Source: Thalassobaculum_A sp040219215 | Lineage (GTDB): Bacteria; Pseudomonadota; Alphaproteobacteria; Thalassobaculales; Thalassobaculaceae | NCBI RefSeq assembly: GCF_040219215.1 | Contig: NZ_JAVJSX010000019.1 | Span: 62,001-126,000, forward strand | Direction of reading: 5' to 3' | DNA length: 64,000 bases | Shown: positions 53,822-61,411 of the stretch, piece by piece | Numbering within the stretch: the stretch's first letter is position 1 | Layout of the letters: every line of letters starts with the position of its first letter | Position numbers and translations under genes: made by a program | The notes under the pieces: generated by a model | What the model was told of the DNA's origin: nothing | The model's database searches: none | What the model saw: only the letters and a program-made list of their open reading frames with translations

Positions 53822-53839
53822 GACCGTTCAATGACGGTC
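53822..53839 (-). terminator. Possible terminator of the FAD oxidoreductase gene
   Basis: GACCGT (53822-53827) pairs with ACGGTC (53834-53839). On the minus strand the hairpin lies 7 bases past the stop and is followed by CATTTTGATT. A short stem and weak T-run give limited confidence. Confidence 0.4.
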
Positions 53840-53846
53840 CAGGCAC

Positions 53847-55184
53847 CTAGACCCAGGGGCAATGGCTGTTCGATGCGCCGAACGTGGCGCCTTCTCCGAA
53901 TCGCGACAACCGGAACGGGGTGAGTTCCGAGACGGTTTCGCCGCGCACCAACTGCCGGGCGAGCAACTTCCCCACGCCCAGCATCTTAAAGCCATGGTTG
54001 GAGTCGGCAACCATGTACACATTGTCCGCGACCCAGTCGAAGATCGGCACGTTGTCCGGCGTGAACGCGCCAATGCCGCCATTGCGCCGGTCCCGGAACT
54101 TGTCGCGATTGCCTTCGAAGCGGCCCATCAACTGCCCCATCGCCGCGGTCATGTAGTCGGCGAAGGAGTCTTCCGCCTGGTAGGCATCGCTGGCGTGGCC
54201 GTAGGGCTCGACCAGCGCTTCCGCGCCGATCTTGATCGGGATGGTGCCTCCCTGGATGCCATAGCCGTCCATGCGTTCGGCGCCGTTCTTCCAGTAGACG
54301 TACAGATGGTCGTCCAGTTCCTTGCCGGTGCGCGGATCGACGACCGGCGTGTTCATCAGTTCGACATGCAGCACCGGCGGATCCCGGTCATCGGCAGTGC
54401 GGTACGGACGGTCGGTGTACACCTCGCCCTCCAGCAGGCGCCAGTACGTCCACATGTCCTTCTCGACGGAGGTGCCGTCCGGATAGCTGCACGCGATCCG
54501 GTCGCCCCGGCCCAGCATGTCCCAGTGCTTCGGGGTCCAAGCGCCGAGGCCCCAGACCACCACGTCGACCCCGACCGCGCCCTCTGGCGTCAGCACCCGC
54601 GAGACCCGGCCGTTGGCCATGTCATAGCCGGTCACTTCGACGCCCGAGTAGATCCGCACGCCACGCTCGACGCACTTCTCCGCCAAGCCGGAAATCGCCT
54701 GACGGGTGCCGGCGTATCCGCTCGGGTGCTCCATATGGCAGACATCGATGCCGTCGGTCTTGAAGTCCGGCCACAGCCGCTTCAGGAAGGCCTTCGCCTC
54801 CTTGCCGACATACAGGTCCGAGCGGTAGCCGACCTCGTTGTGGTGGGCGACCATCTTTTCATAGTCGGCAAGTTGGTTGCCTTCGCCCGCCGAGATGTAG
54901 CCAACCTGCTGAAAGCCGAACCGCACCGGGTCCGCCATCCAGACATCGACCGAGTGCCGCAGGATCGCGTGCAGCGGCTCCGTCATGTACATGTTGCGCA
55001 CGCAGCCGCAGGCGATGCCGGAGGCACCGGCGCCGGGCGCGGTCTTGTCGATGACGATCACATCACGGCCGGAACCCCGGCCTGTCGTCTCCAGTTCCAT
55101 CGCAAGATGCCAAGCGGTCGACAGGCCGTGCACGCCGGCTCCCACCACGCAGTATCCGATCGAAGACGGCAGTGTATCGGTCAT
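53847..55184 (-). CDS. FAD-dependent DAO-family oxidoreductase
   Basis: 445 residues from ATG 55184. The FAD-binding start is CVVGAGVHGLSTAWHLAMEL, then GASGIACGCVRNMYM and the closing block NVPIFDWVADNVYMVADSNHGFKMLGVGKLLA, all as in sarcosine/glycine-oxidase-like proteins. It should oxidise an N-substituted amino acid or similar amine, with oxygen or another acceptor. No ferredoxin-type partner adjoins it. The longer upstream frame overlaps the desaturase gene in another frame and was rejected. Confidence 0.88.
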   Translation of the reverse strand: MTDTLPSSIGYCVVGAGVHGLSTAWHLAMELETTGRGSGRDVIVIDKTAPGAGASGIACGCVRNMYMTEPLHAILRHSVDVWMADPVRFGFQQVGYISAGEGNQLADYEKMVAHHNEVGYRSDLYVGKEAKAFLKRLWPDFKTDGIDVCHMEHPSGYAGTRQAISGLAEKCVERGVRIYSGVEVTGYDMANGRVSRVLTPEGAVGVDVVVWGLGAWTPKHWDMLGRGDRIACSYPDGTSVEKDMWTYWRLLEGEVYTDRPYRTADDRDPPVLHVELMNTPVVDPRTGKELDDHLYVYWKNGAERMDGYGIQGGTIPIKIGAEALVEPYGHASDAYQAEDSFADYMTAAMGQLMGRFEGNRDKFRDRRNGGIGAFTPDNVPIFDWVADNVYMVADSNHGFKMLGVGKLLARQLVRGETVSELTPFRLSRFGEGATFGASNSHCPWV

Positions 55185-55264
55185 GAACTCTCTCCCGGTC
55201 GAATCCGGCCGCTGTCGGGCCGGGGTGTTGGCAGATCTGGCGTCGTTCTCAACCTCGCTTGACG

Positions 55265-56290
55265 CTACGACGCCCGGCCAGGGTGCCGCGGATGATCGCG
55301 CGGCGTAACCAACCAGCGCCGGGCCACTTCGGCGTAACCCGACAGCCGATAGCCGCCGTTGCGCTCCAGCACCGTCTCGCGATTGGCGCGGTAGATCTTG
55401 GGCAGCACGAACCACGGCAGGCCCGGCCGCTCATGATGCAACGCGTGCAGATTGTTGGACAGGAACAACCACGCGAGCGGGCCGCTGCTCTCGACAATGG
55501 CGCTGCGATGCGCCGGGTCGGCCGCCAACCGATGCTCGGCGAACGACCGCAGCAGCATCAGCGATGTGGCCGGCCAAACCACGGCCAGTGCGTACAGCCA
55601 GAGCGGCACACCAAAGCCGAGGTCGATAACGATCGCGACCAGGGCGGTGGCCACGCCGTGGCGAATCCAGTCGCGACGACGGGTCGGGTCGCCGCGCCAA
55701 ACCGCCCTCGCCTCCGAAAGCGCAAATCGAACCACGGTCCAAGGGGGGCCAAGGACCAGCCGGCCGACCAGAGTGTTAAGCGACCACAACACGAGGCGTC
55801 CGACCGGACCGGCGGCCTGCCAGTCCCGTTCGGTCACGTAGAAGCTCTCAGGGTCGTCCAATGGGTCGGTCAGGCGCTCGTCGACATGATGCTGCAGATG
55901 GGTGGCGCGGTATCGATCATAGGACAGCCACAGCGCCAGGGGAGGACCGGCGATCCAGCGGTTGAAGGACACGCTTGGCGTCGGGTGTCCGTGGATCACC
56001 TCGTGCTGCAGGGATGCCTGCCAGGCGACGCACCAGGCAACCACCGGCACCCACACGACCGGCGGAACCGCGCCGCTGCCCGCGGCCAGCATCGCCCCTG
56101 CCCAGACCGCGTATATTCCCGCTGCCAGCGCAACGGTGGGCCATTCGACACGCTCCGCTCGCCGGGGAATCGAAGCGGCCGTCGGCGCAGTGGGTACGGC
56201 AAATCCGGCCGCGGCCCCTTGTCCCAGGGGATCCCCTGCTGCAGTCGGCGCGACGGCGCCGAAGGATGATGTCTCATGAGTTGGTATCAT
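55265..56290 (-). CDS. Fatty acid desaturase-family membrane enzyme
   Basis: 341 residues with hydrophobic segments and the three histidine boxes of membrane di-iron desaturases/hydroxylases: HEVIHGH (96-102), HLQHH (131-135) and HALHHE near 291. An N-terminal 45-residue Ala/Pro-rich part is unusual and is not obviously needed by the fold. The ATG at 56290 sits inside a perfect 9-bp inverted repeat, and no Shine-Dalgarno sequence is seen, so initiation may be regulated or the start may be elsewhere. No other ATG precedes the fold. Confidence 0.85.
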   Translation of the reverse strand: MIPTHETSSFGAVAPTAAGDPLGQGAAAGFAVPTAPTAASIPRRAERVEWPTVALAAGIYAVWAGAMLAAGSGAVPPVVWVPVVAWCVAWQASLQHEVIHGHPTPSVSFNRWIAGPPLALWLSYDRYRATHLQHHVDERLTDPLDDPESFYVTERDWQAAGPVGRLVLWSLNTLVGRLVLGPPWTVVRFALSEARAVWRGDPTRRRDWIRHGVATALVAIVIDLGFGVPLWLYALAVVWPATSLMLLRSFAEHRLAADPAHRSAIVESSGPLAWLFLSNNLHALHHERPGLPWFVLPKIYRANRETVLERNGGYRLSGYAEVARRWLVTPRDHPRHPGRAS

Positions 56291-56295
56291 GAGAC
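56271..56295. promoter_or_regulatory. Perfect 9-bp inverted repeat over the desaturase start codon
   Basis: GTCTCATGA (56271-56279), 7-base spacer, TCATGAGAC (56287-56295). The desaturase ATG (complement of 56288-56290) lies in the right arm. As DNA it could be an operator; as RNA it could form a hairpin hiding the start. Confidence 0.65.
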
Positions 56296-56356
56296 CGACG
56301 CTAGTTTACCGAACTCCGTTGTGACAACGCGCCTTCGCACAACTTATGTTGACATT

Positions 56357-56392
56357 GGTGATAAAACATACATTACGGTGATAAAATACATC
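56357..56392 (+). promoter_or_regulatory. Two direct repeats upstream of the XRE regulator
   Basis: GGTGATAAAACATACAT (from 56357) and GGTGATAAAATACAT (from 56377) repeat at 20-base intervals, close to two helical turns. They lie 11-46 bases before the regulator ATG, with TTGACA at 56349-56354 just upstream. They probably bind the XRE protein or an activator side by side. Confidence 0.5.
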
Positions 56393-56402
56393 AGAGAGAT
56401 GC

Positions 56403-57284
56403 ATGTCAGCCAACCCCACGCCAACCGACAAGCGCTTCACCGTCCAGTTGTTCCGGGAACGGTTGGAGCAGGCCATGGATCGAGCCGGAACCACACGCGC
56501 CGGACTGGCCCGCCGCATCGGCGTCGACCGGTCGACACTGTCCCAGGTGCTGTCGTCGGAAAGCGTCCGGTTGCCGAGGGCCGACACTGTCGCCGCCATC
56601 GCCAGCGCGCTGCAGGTCAGCCTGGACTGGCTACTCGGCTTGACCGAGAGCAATCAACTCGGCGCCGACATTCTGGAGCGGGCTCCGGAGATTTCGCCGC
56701 GCAGCCGAGCGCCCGAGGATGAGAACCTGCGGCGATGGTATGCCGAAGCCGCTGGCTACAAGATCCGCTACGTCCCCACCAACCTTCCCGATCCCCTGAA
56801 AATCACAGAGGTCGTGAGCCATGAGTACCGGGAGGCTCATGGGCTGTCCGCCGACCAAGCCATGCGGCGTTCACTGGATCGGCTGGACTATGCCCGGCAA
56901 CCGGAAACCGACATCGAGATCTGCACGTCGATCCAGATGCTCCGTGGCTTTGTGCTTGGGCAGGGCATCTGGGAGGATCTGGACGTCGCGATCCGCATCC
57001 GCCAACTCACCCACATCGCCGATCTTATCGACGAACTGTACCCGAGCCTGCGATGGTACCTGTACGATGGCCGCTCCGAGTATGCGGTCCCGGTCACCAT
57101 TTTCGGTCCCAAACGCGCGGCGCTCTACGTAGGCAACATGTACTTGGTGTTCACCACAACCGATCACATCCGGGTACTGACCCGGCGGTTCGACGATCTG
57201 ATCCGGCGCGCCGTGATCCAGGCGCATGAGGTGCCGGACTTCGTCCGCCGGCAGATCGACGAACTGCAGGGCGGCACCACATGA
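56403..57284 (+). CDS. XRE-family regulator with large C-terminal domain
   Basis: 293 residues. The HTH (about 20-80) reads RAGLARRIGVDRSTLSQVLS, then a lambda-repressor-like VSLDWLLGLTESN tail. Residues 110-290 form an uncharacterised domain (LRRWYAEAAGYKIRYVPTNL; WYLYDGRSEYAVPVTIFGPK) that probably senses a ligand. It overlaps the PhnD-like gene by 4 bases, so sensor and binding protein are made together. It is divergent from the desaturase with repeats between. Confidence 0.88.
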   Translation: MSANPTPTDKRFTVQLFRERLEQAMDRAGTTRAGLARRIGVDRSTLSQVLSSESVRLPRADTVAAIASALQVSLDWLLGLTESNQLGADILERAPEISPRSRAPEDENLRRWYAEAAGYKIRYVPTNLPDPLKITEVVSHEYREAHGLSADQAMRRSLDRLDYARQPETDIEICTSIQMLRGFVLGQGIWEDLDVAIRIRQLTHIADLIDELYPSLRWYLYDGRSEYAVPVTIFGPKRAALYVGNMYLVFTTTDHIRVLTRRFDDLIRRAVIQAHEVPDFVRRQIDELQGGTT

Positions 57285-58090
57285 CCGGAATCGCTGCGCT
57301 CTCGATGTACGACCTGCCGGAGATCCGAGGCGCAACCGACGCGTGGTGGAACACCATCGCCGCCTCGCTGCGCGCCGAAGGTGTACCCGACGTCCCGTCG
57401 GCACTCGACCGTTCGCGCCCGGTGGCAGCGATCTGGCGTGATCCGCTGCTGGTGTTGAGCCAGACCTGCGGCTATCCCCTGACCCACGAGTTCGCCAATT
57501 CACTGACGGCGATCGCCGTTCCGACCTATGCCGCCGATGGCTGCACTCCCGGGCGCTATCGCAGCGCGTTTCTGGTCCGCTTGGACGATCCCGCAGCCGA
57601 GTTGGAGGATCTCCGCGACCGACGGGTTGCCGCCAACGGCCCGGACTCGCAGTCCGGCTGCAACGCGCTGCGCGCCGCGGTTGCGCCGTTGTCCCGTGGC
57701 GGACGGTTCTTCTCCGCAGTGATCTGGAGCGGAACGCACCGCGCCAGCATCGCCGCCGTCCGGTCCGGCAGGGCCGACATCGCCGCGGTCGACGCGGTCT
57801 CCTTTGCCCTGATTACCCGACACGCTCCCGATGAAACCAGCGGGTTGCGGGTGCTGGACTGGAGCGCCGATGCGCCCGCCCTGCCCTACGCGACGCGGCG
57901 CAGCATCGACCCCGTCACTCGGGCAAGGCTTACGGCCGGGCTGCTACGCGCGGCCGAGGATCCGGCAGGCGCCGACGCCCGCGCGACACTTTTGATCGAT
58001 GGTGTCTCCGAGGTCGACGACCGCGACTATTCCTCGATTCCCGGGATGCGCCAGACGGCGGAACGCCTCGGCTACCCGCAGCTCGCCTAG
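57281..58090 (+). CDS. PhnD-like substrate-binding-fold protein without signal peptide
   Basis: 269 residues. PhnD/SBP_bac_like patterns: DRRVAANGPDSQSGCNALR, then VIWSGTHRASIAAVRSGRADIAAVDAVS, where RxGxADIAAVD is the family hallmark. No signal peptide or lipobox is visible, so the protein should be cytosolic, unlike PhnD. It shares 4 bases with the XRE gene and may present a ligand to it. It could alternatively be a cytosolic enzyme-like member of the fold. No permease or ATPase is adjacent. Confidence 0.85.
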   Translation: MTGIAALSMYDLPEIRGATDAWWNTIAASLRAEGVPDVPSALDRSRPVAAIWRDPLLVLSQTCGYPLTHEFANSLTAIAVPTYAADGCTPGRYRSAFLVRLDDPAAELEDLRDRRVAANGPDSQSGCNALRAAVAPLSRGGRFFSAVIWSGTHRASIAAVRSGRADIAAVDAVSFALITRHAPDETSGLRVLDWSADAPALPYATRRSIDPVTRARLTAGLLRAAEDPAGADARATLLIDGVSEVDDRDYSSIPGMRQTAERLGYPQLA

Positions 58091-58161
58091 GTCTCCACGA
58101 ACGGTTTCGGTTCGACTTCGGCTTGGTCATACTGCGGCCGATTCAGCTGGAGGATCGAACC

Positions 58162-58542
58162 ATGCACAAGAGCCGCCTCGGCGCCCTGGTTATCGACTGC
58201 AAGACGGCCGATCTGGCCGATGCGACCGCGTTCTGGACCGGAGCGCTTGGCTACAGCGTCGCCCCAGGACAGCCCGATCCCGATGGCCGCTACGTCAGCC
58301 TGGCCGGTCCAAGCGGCGAGGTGAAGATCATCTTGCAGAAGGTCGAGCACGACAGCCGCGTGCACCTGGACGTCGAAACCAACGACATCGAGGCCGAGGT
58401 GAAGCGGCTCATCGACCTCGGCGCGACCGAGGTAACCCGTCTCAAGGGCTGGGTGGTGCTGGAGGCGCCGAGCGGGCACCGGTTCTGCGTGGTCAAGCCG
58501 CAACGCCCGGACTTCCAGGCCAACGCGACGCCGCATCCTTGA
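58162..58542 (+). CDS. VOC/glyoxalase-fold protein
   Basis: 126 residues from ATG 58162. The vicinal oxygen chelate fold is shown by LGALVIDCKTADLADATAFWTGALGYSV and HLDVETNDIEAEVKRLIDLGATEV, with the final VLEAPSGHRFCVV; phrases are shortened by position (residues 5-31, 75-95, 105-118). This sub-group (glyoxalase-like domain) often lacks clear metal ligands, so catalysis is not assured. Followed by a HAD gene after 12 bases. Confidence 0.82.
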   Translation: MHKSRLGALVIDCKTADLADATAFWTGALGYSVAPGQPDPDGRYVSLAGPSGEVKIILQKVEHDSRVHLDVETNDIEAEVKRLIDLGATEVTRLKGWVVLEAPSGHRFCVVKPQRPDFQANATPHP

Positions 58543-58554
58543 AGCGGCACTGAC

Positions 58555-59217
58555 GTGCTGCTGATCTTCGATGTCGACGGCACGCTGATCGACAGCCGCG
58601 ACTTCATCCTGGAATCCGCGCGCCGGACCTTTGCCGGAAGCGCGATCCCCTATCCCGGTGACGACGCGTTCCTGGCAACCATCGGCTTGCTGCCCGAGCG
58701 CATGATGGACCGGCTGTTCCCGGAGCGGACCGAGAACGAGCGGCTGGACCTGTCGGCACGGTTCGTCGACGCGTTCTGGACATTGCGCGCCGAACGTCCC
58801 GATGCCGAAGCGCCCTACGATGGGATGGACGGCCTGCTCGCGACGCTGACAGCGCAGGGCTTCACCCTTGGCATCGCAACCGGCAAGAAGCGCGCCGGCG
58901 TCGACCATATGCTCGTCCACACGGGCTGGGGCGATCGGTTCGCGACGATCCAGACCGCCGAGAGCGGTCCGAGCAAGCCCGACCCGACCTTGATTCGAAA
59001 CGCGCTGGCCGAGACCGCCCGATCGGCAGGCGACACGGTGATGATCGGCGATTCGGTCTTCGACATGGAAATGGCCCGCGCCGCGGGTGTGACCGCGATC
59101 GGTGTCGGATGGGGTTACAACCCGAGCAACACGCTTGCCAAGGCCGGCGCGGATTACTTGGTCGACAGCGTGTCTGAGCTCGGCAACCTGCTTGTCAGGC
59201 TGCGCCAGCCGCGGTGA
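58555..59217 (+). CDS. HAD-superfamily phosphatase (subfamily IA)
   Basis: 220 residues from a GTG at 58555. Motif I is FDVDGTLIDS (residues 4-13), motif II is around LGIATGKKR, motif III K in SKPDPT, and motif IV GDSVFDMEMARAAG. An Asp-box cap of about 60 residues fits phosphoglycolate phosphatase-like members. Substrate unknown. The 3' end overlaps the convergent sulfotransferase gene by 23 bases. Confidence 0.9.
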   Translation: MLLIFDVDGTLIDSRDFILESARRTFAGSAIPYPGDDAFLATIGLLPERMMDRLFPERTENERLDLSARFVDAFWTLRAERPDAEAPYDGMDGLLATLTAQGFTLGIATGKKRAGVDHMLVHTGWGDRFATIQTAESGPSKPDPTLIRNALAETARSAGDTVMIGDSVFDMEMARAAGVTAIGVGWGYNPSNTLAKAGADYLVDSVSELGNLLVRLRQPR

Positions 59218-60349
59218 CCGACGCCTCGGCGTCCGGTCCGGCGTAGCCGAAGCGGCCTGCGGTCTCCGCGGTGCACTCCCAGATCAACCGGCGCTGTTCC
59301 GGCGTGAACGGCTGACGGTAGTAGTCGGGCGCGCGAATCCGCTGCTCGGCCAGGTTCGGCAGTTCCTTGCTGGGCAGTCCGGCATGACGCTGGACCCATT
59401 GCATGACCTCGCCCGGTGCACGGCACAGATCCTCGAAACGCACCACGAAAGTGGCGATCCGGACATCCGGGTCGGCGTCGCAGACATCTGCCACATGCCG
59501 ATAGATCATCGACCAGTATCGGGCCCAGCCTTCGACCTCTTCGCCGGACGACCAAAGGCGCTGGATACGCACGATGGCATCCTGGTCACCGACGTTGATC
59601 GGTCGCAGATCCAGGCCGAACTCGTAGTGGCCTGCCCGACGCATATGACGTCGGGCCCGCGGGTGCTCGCGCCCGACCTGCTGGAACCGCTCGTGCTGCC
59701 GCATCAGCGACGCGACATGGCTGATCGGATCCCGGATCGGGACGATGAAGCGGGCGTCCGGAAACAGCCGCCGCAGATAGCCGAGGCGCGTGACGTTGTA
59801 ATTTCCCTTCGCGAGATACCGCTGTCCCCGGCGCATCCAGAGCAGTTTGCGCAGGTGATCGCGATAGAACGCGTCGAACTCCGGGTTGCTGTCTTCATGC
59901 CCCAGGACATTGCTGACCACGGGGTTGTGGGCATTCCGGAAGAACGTCATCCACAGGACCTCCTCGAAGGCCTCCGGGCTCTCCGCCGTCACCGCGATGC
60001 CATCGCCGTGGGCGCGCTCCTGCGGGCGTTCCGGCGTCTTGGCGTTGGAGTCCACGAACCGGTTCCAGAACCACGGGATATGGACCATGGGAAAGTCCCG
60101 GTAGCGGTGCGTGACGACATCCGGATGGCGCGACAACAGCTCAAGCAGCACCGTGCTGCCGGCCCGCGCCAGCCCGGTCACGTACACGGGGCGATCGACC
60201 GCCTGGTCCGCAAGTTCGGCCTGCAGGCGCCGGGTCTCCACGTCGCCCAGCCGGGTCCATGCCTCCGGCCAGCGCTCGACCAGCCCGCCGAGGATGTCGA
60301 GCCACGCCGGCACATGGTACCGGGTATCACCGTCCGCCCTGTCCGACAT
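59195..60349 (-). CDS. Sulfotransferase-family protein
   Basis: 384 residues. The PAPS 5'-phosphosulfate loop appears as VYVTGLARAGSTVLLELLSR (about residues 55-74), and a 3'-phosphate region as RFIVPIRDPISHVASLMRQH. This is the Sulfotransfer_3 type that acts on lipids, glycans or small molecules. It is the last gene of a four-gene minus-strand set, 3 bases after the 240-residue membrane protein. The acceptor is unknown. Confidence 0.9.
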   Translation of the reverse strand: MSDRADGDTRYHVPAWLDILGGLVERWPEAWTRLGDVETRRLQAELADQAVDRPVYVTGLARAGSTVLLELLSRHPDVVTHRYRDFPMVHIPWFWNRFVDSNAKTPERPQERAHGDGIAVTAESPEAFEEVLWMTFFRNAHNPVVSNVLGHEDSNPEFDAFYRDHLRKLLWMRRGQRYLAKGNYNVTRLGYLRRLFPDARFIVPIRDPISHVASLMRQHERFQQVGREHPRARRHMRRAGHYEFGLDLRPINVGDQDAIVRIQRLWSSGEEVEGWARYWSMIYRHVADVCDADPDVRIATFVVRFEDLCRAPGEVMQWVQRHAGLPSKELPNLAEQRIRAPDYYRQPFTPEQRRLIWECTAETAGRFGYAGPDAEASVTAAGAA

Positions 60350-60352
60350 GCG

Positions 60353-61075
60353 CTAGATCACCTTCCGCGCCCATTTCGCGAACAGCGCGAAGATCATGAA
60401 CACCGCAAAGAATGGCGCTTCCCAGCCACGGACCCAGCCCGGCCCGACGTTGAGGACCTCGATCCGCGGTAGATCAATGTCGATCCGTTCGAGCGGCGCT
60501 TCGTTCGGCAGGTACCCCGCCGGATTGCCGACCAGCGCGTTCCACCACTGCCATTTGTGGATGGTGGGCACCGGGGCCGGCACCGCCGCGCTGATCACCG
60601 GCTGGCGCGCTTGGTCCGTTACGACCACCTGGCCGACCGAGCCGTCCTGCCAGCGCGCATCCAGGGTCGCCGGTTCAGCTTTCACTGCCACCGGTTCGCC
60701 TGGCGCGGGCAGACGGGCGCTGTAGGTCCCGTCCAACCAGACCAGCAGGGCCAGCATCGGCAGCGAGGCCGCGATCGCCGCCGGAAACACCAGCAGCAGC
60801 CGATGGCCCGACGCCCGGATCATCCGCCCCATCAGCGGCATGGCGTCCTGGAACTCTCCGTCGAATCCCGCCAGTTCCGTCTGGGCGTGCCGCAGGTCCT
60901 GCGCCGCCGCGCTGATGCGCCGTTGCGGCGACAGCAGGCGGTACAGTTCGATCGACATCCAGGCGCCGAACGCCGCCCACAGGCACAATCGCAAGATCGG
61001 CGGCATGAAATCCGCGAGCGCGCTTTCGACGGCGCCGAACAGCGGTCCTGGAACGTCCAGAAGGCCCATGGTCAT
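60353..61075 (-). CDS. Uncharacterised membrane protein, possible EMC3/Oxa1-like topology
   Basis: 240 residues, three hydrophobic segments (about 24-45, 90-112 and 218-235). Between the first two lies a charged coiled-coil-like region containing LLSPQRRISAAAQDLRHAQ and EFQDAMPLMGRM. A TM, a cytosolic coiled coil, a TM pair is the plan of EMC3/TMCO1 and other small YidC-superfamily proteins, but sequence support is weak. The middle region (about 115-215) should be periplasmic. It is co-directional with, and 9 bases after, the small YxGPG protein. Confidence 0.65.
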   Translation of the reverse strand: MTMGLLDVPGPLFGAVESALADFMPPILRLCLWAAFGAWMSIELYRLLSPQRRISAAAQDLRHAQTELAGFDGEFQDAMPLMGRMIRASGHRLLLVFPAAIAASLPMLALLVWLDGTYSARLPAPGEPVAVKAEPATLDARWQDGSVGQVVVTDQARQPVISAAVPAPVPTIHKWQWWNALVGNPAGYLPNEAPLERIDIDLPRIEVLNVGPGWVRGWEAPFFAVFMIFALFAKWARKVI

Positions 61076-61084
61076 GACTCATCC

Positions 61085-61369
61085 TCACGAGTTGTGAACG
61101 CCGCGGTCGTGCGCCATGTCGTCAGGGTCCGACGCATCGCGCCGACGCACTGCTGCCGCCGACTGCTTCTCGGCGGCCCGGCGCCGCAGCAACCGGCGGA
61201 CTGGCCAGCTCAGGGTGAAGGCCATGATGGTTCCAACCGCCACCAGGATGGCCCAGAACGCCGCGGCCAGGCTGAGACCGGCACCTGGGCCGACATAGGC
61301 CGACGCCATGCTCGGCATGCCGGCCAGAGCGACGATGAGGCAGAGGGTTGCGGTGTCTCGAAACTTCAT
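61085..61369 (-). CDS. Small membrane protein with YVGPGAG motif
   Basis: 94 residues. Signal peptide ending SMASA, then YVGPGAGLSLAAAFWAILVA and a single membrane helix followed by SWPVRRLLRRR. Proteins with this YxGPGxG plus PxRxLxR arrangement are common, small and uncharacterised, often beside polysaccharide or sulfur-transfer genes. The tail is hydrophilic. It probably helps assemble or anchor the neighbouring membrane enzymes (inference). It is 42 bases after the arylsulfotransferase-like gene. Confidence 0.75.
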   Translation of the reverse strand: MKFRDTATLCLIVALAGMPSMASAYVGPGAGLSLAAAFWAILVAVGTIMAFTLSWPVRRLLRRRAAEKQSAAAVRRRDASDPDDMAHDRGVHNS

Positions 61370-61411
61370 GGGTCAGTCCTCCGTTCAGGGGTCCGAGGGG
61401 GCGGGATGGGC

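Noticed and set aside
53602..53823. Short plus-strand open frame in the intergenic region
   Set aside because: It has no ribosome site or recognisable sequence, and it overlies the palindromes and the terminator of the next gene.
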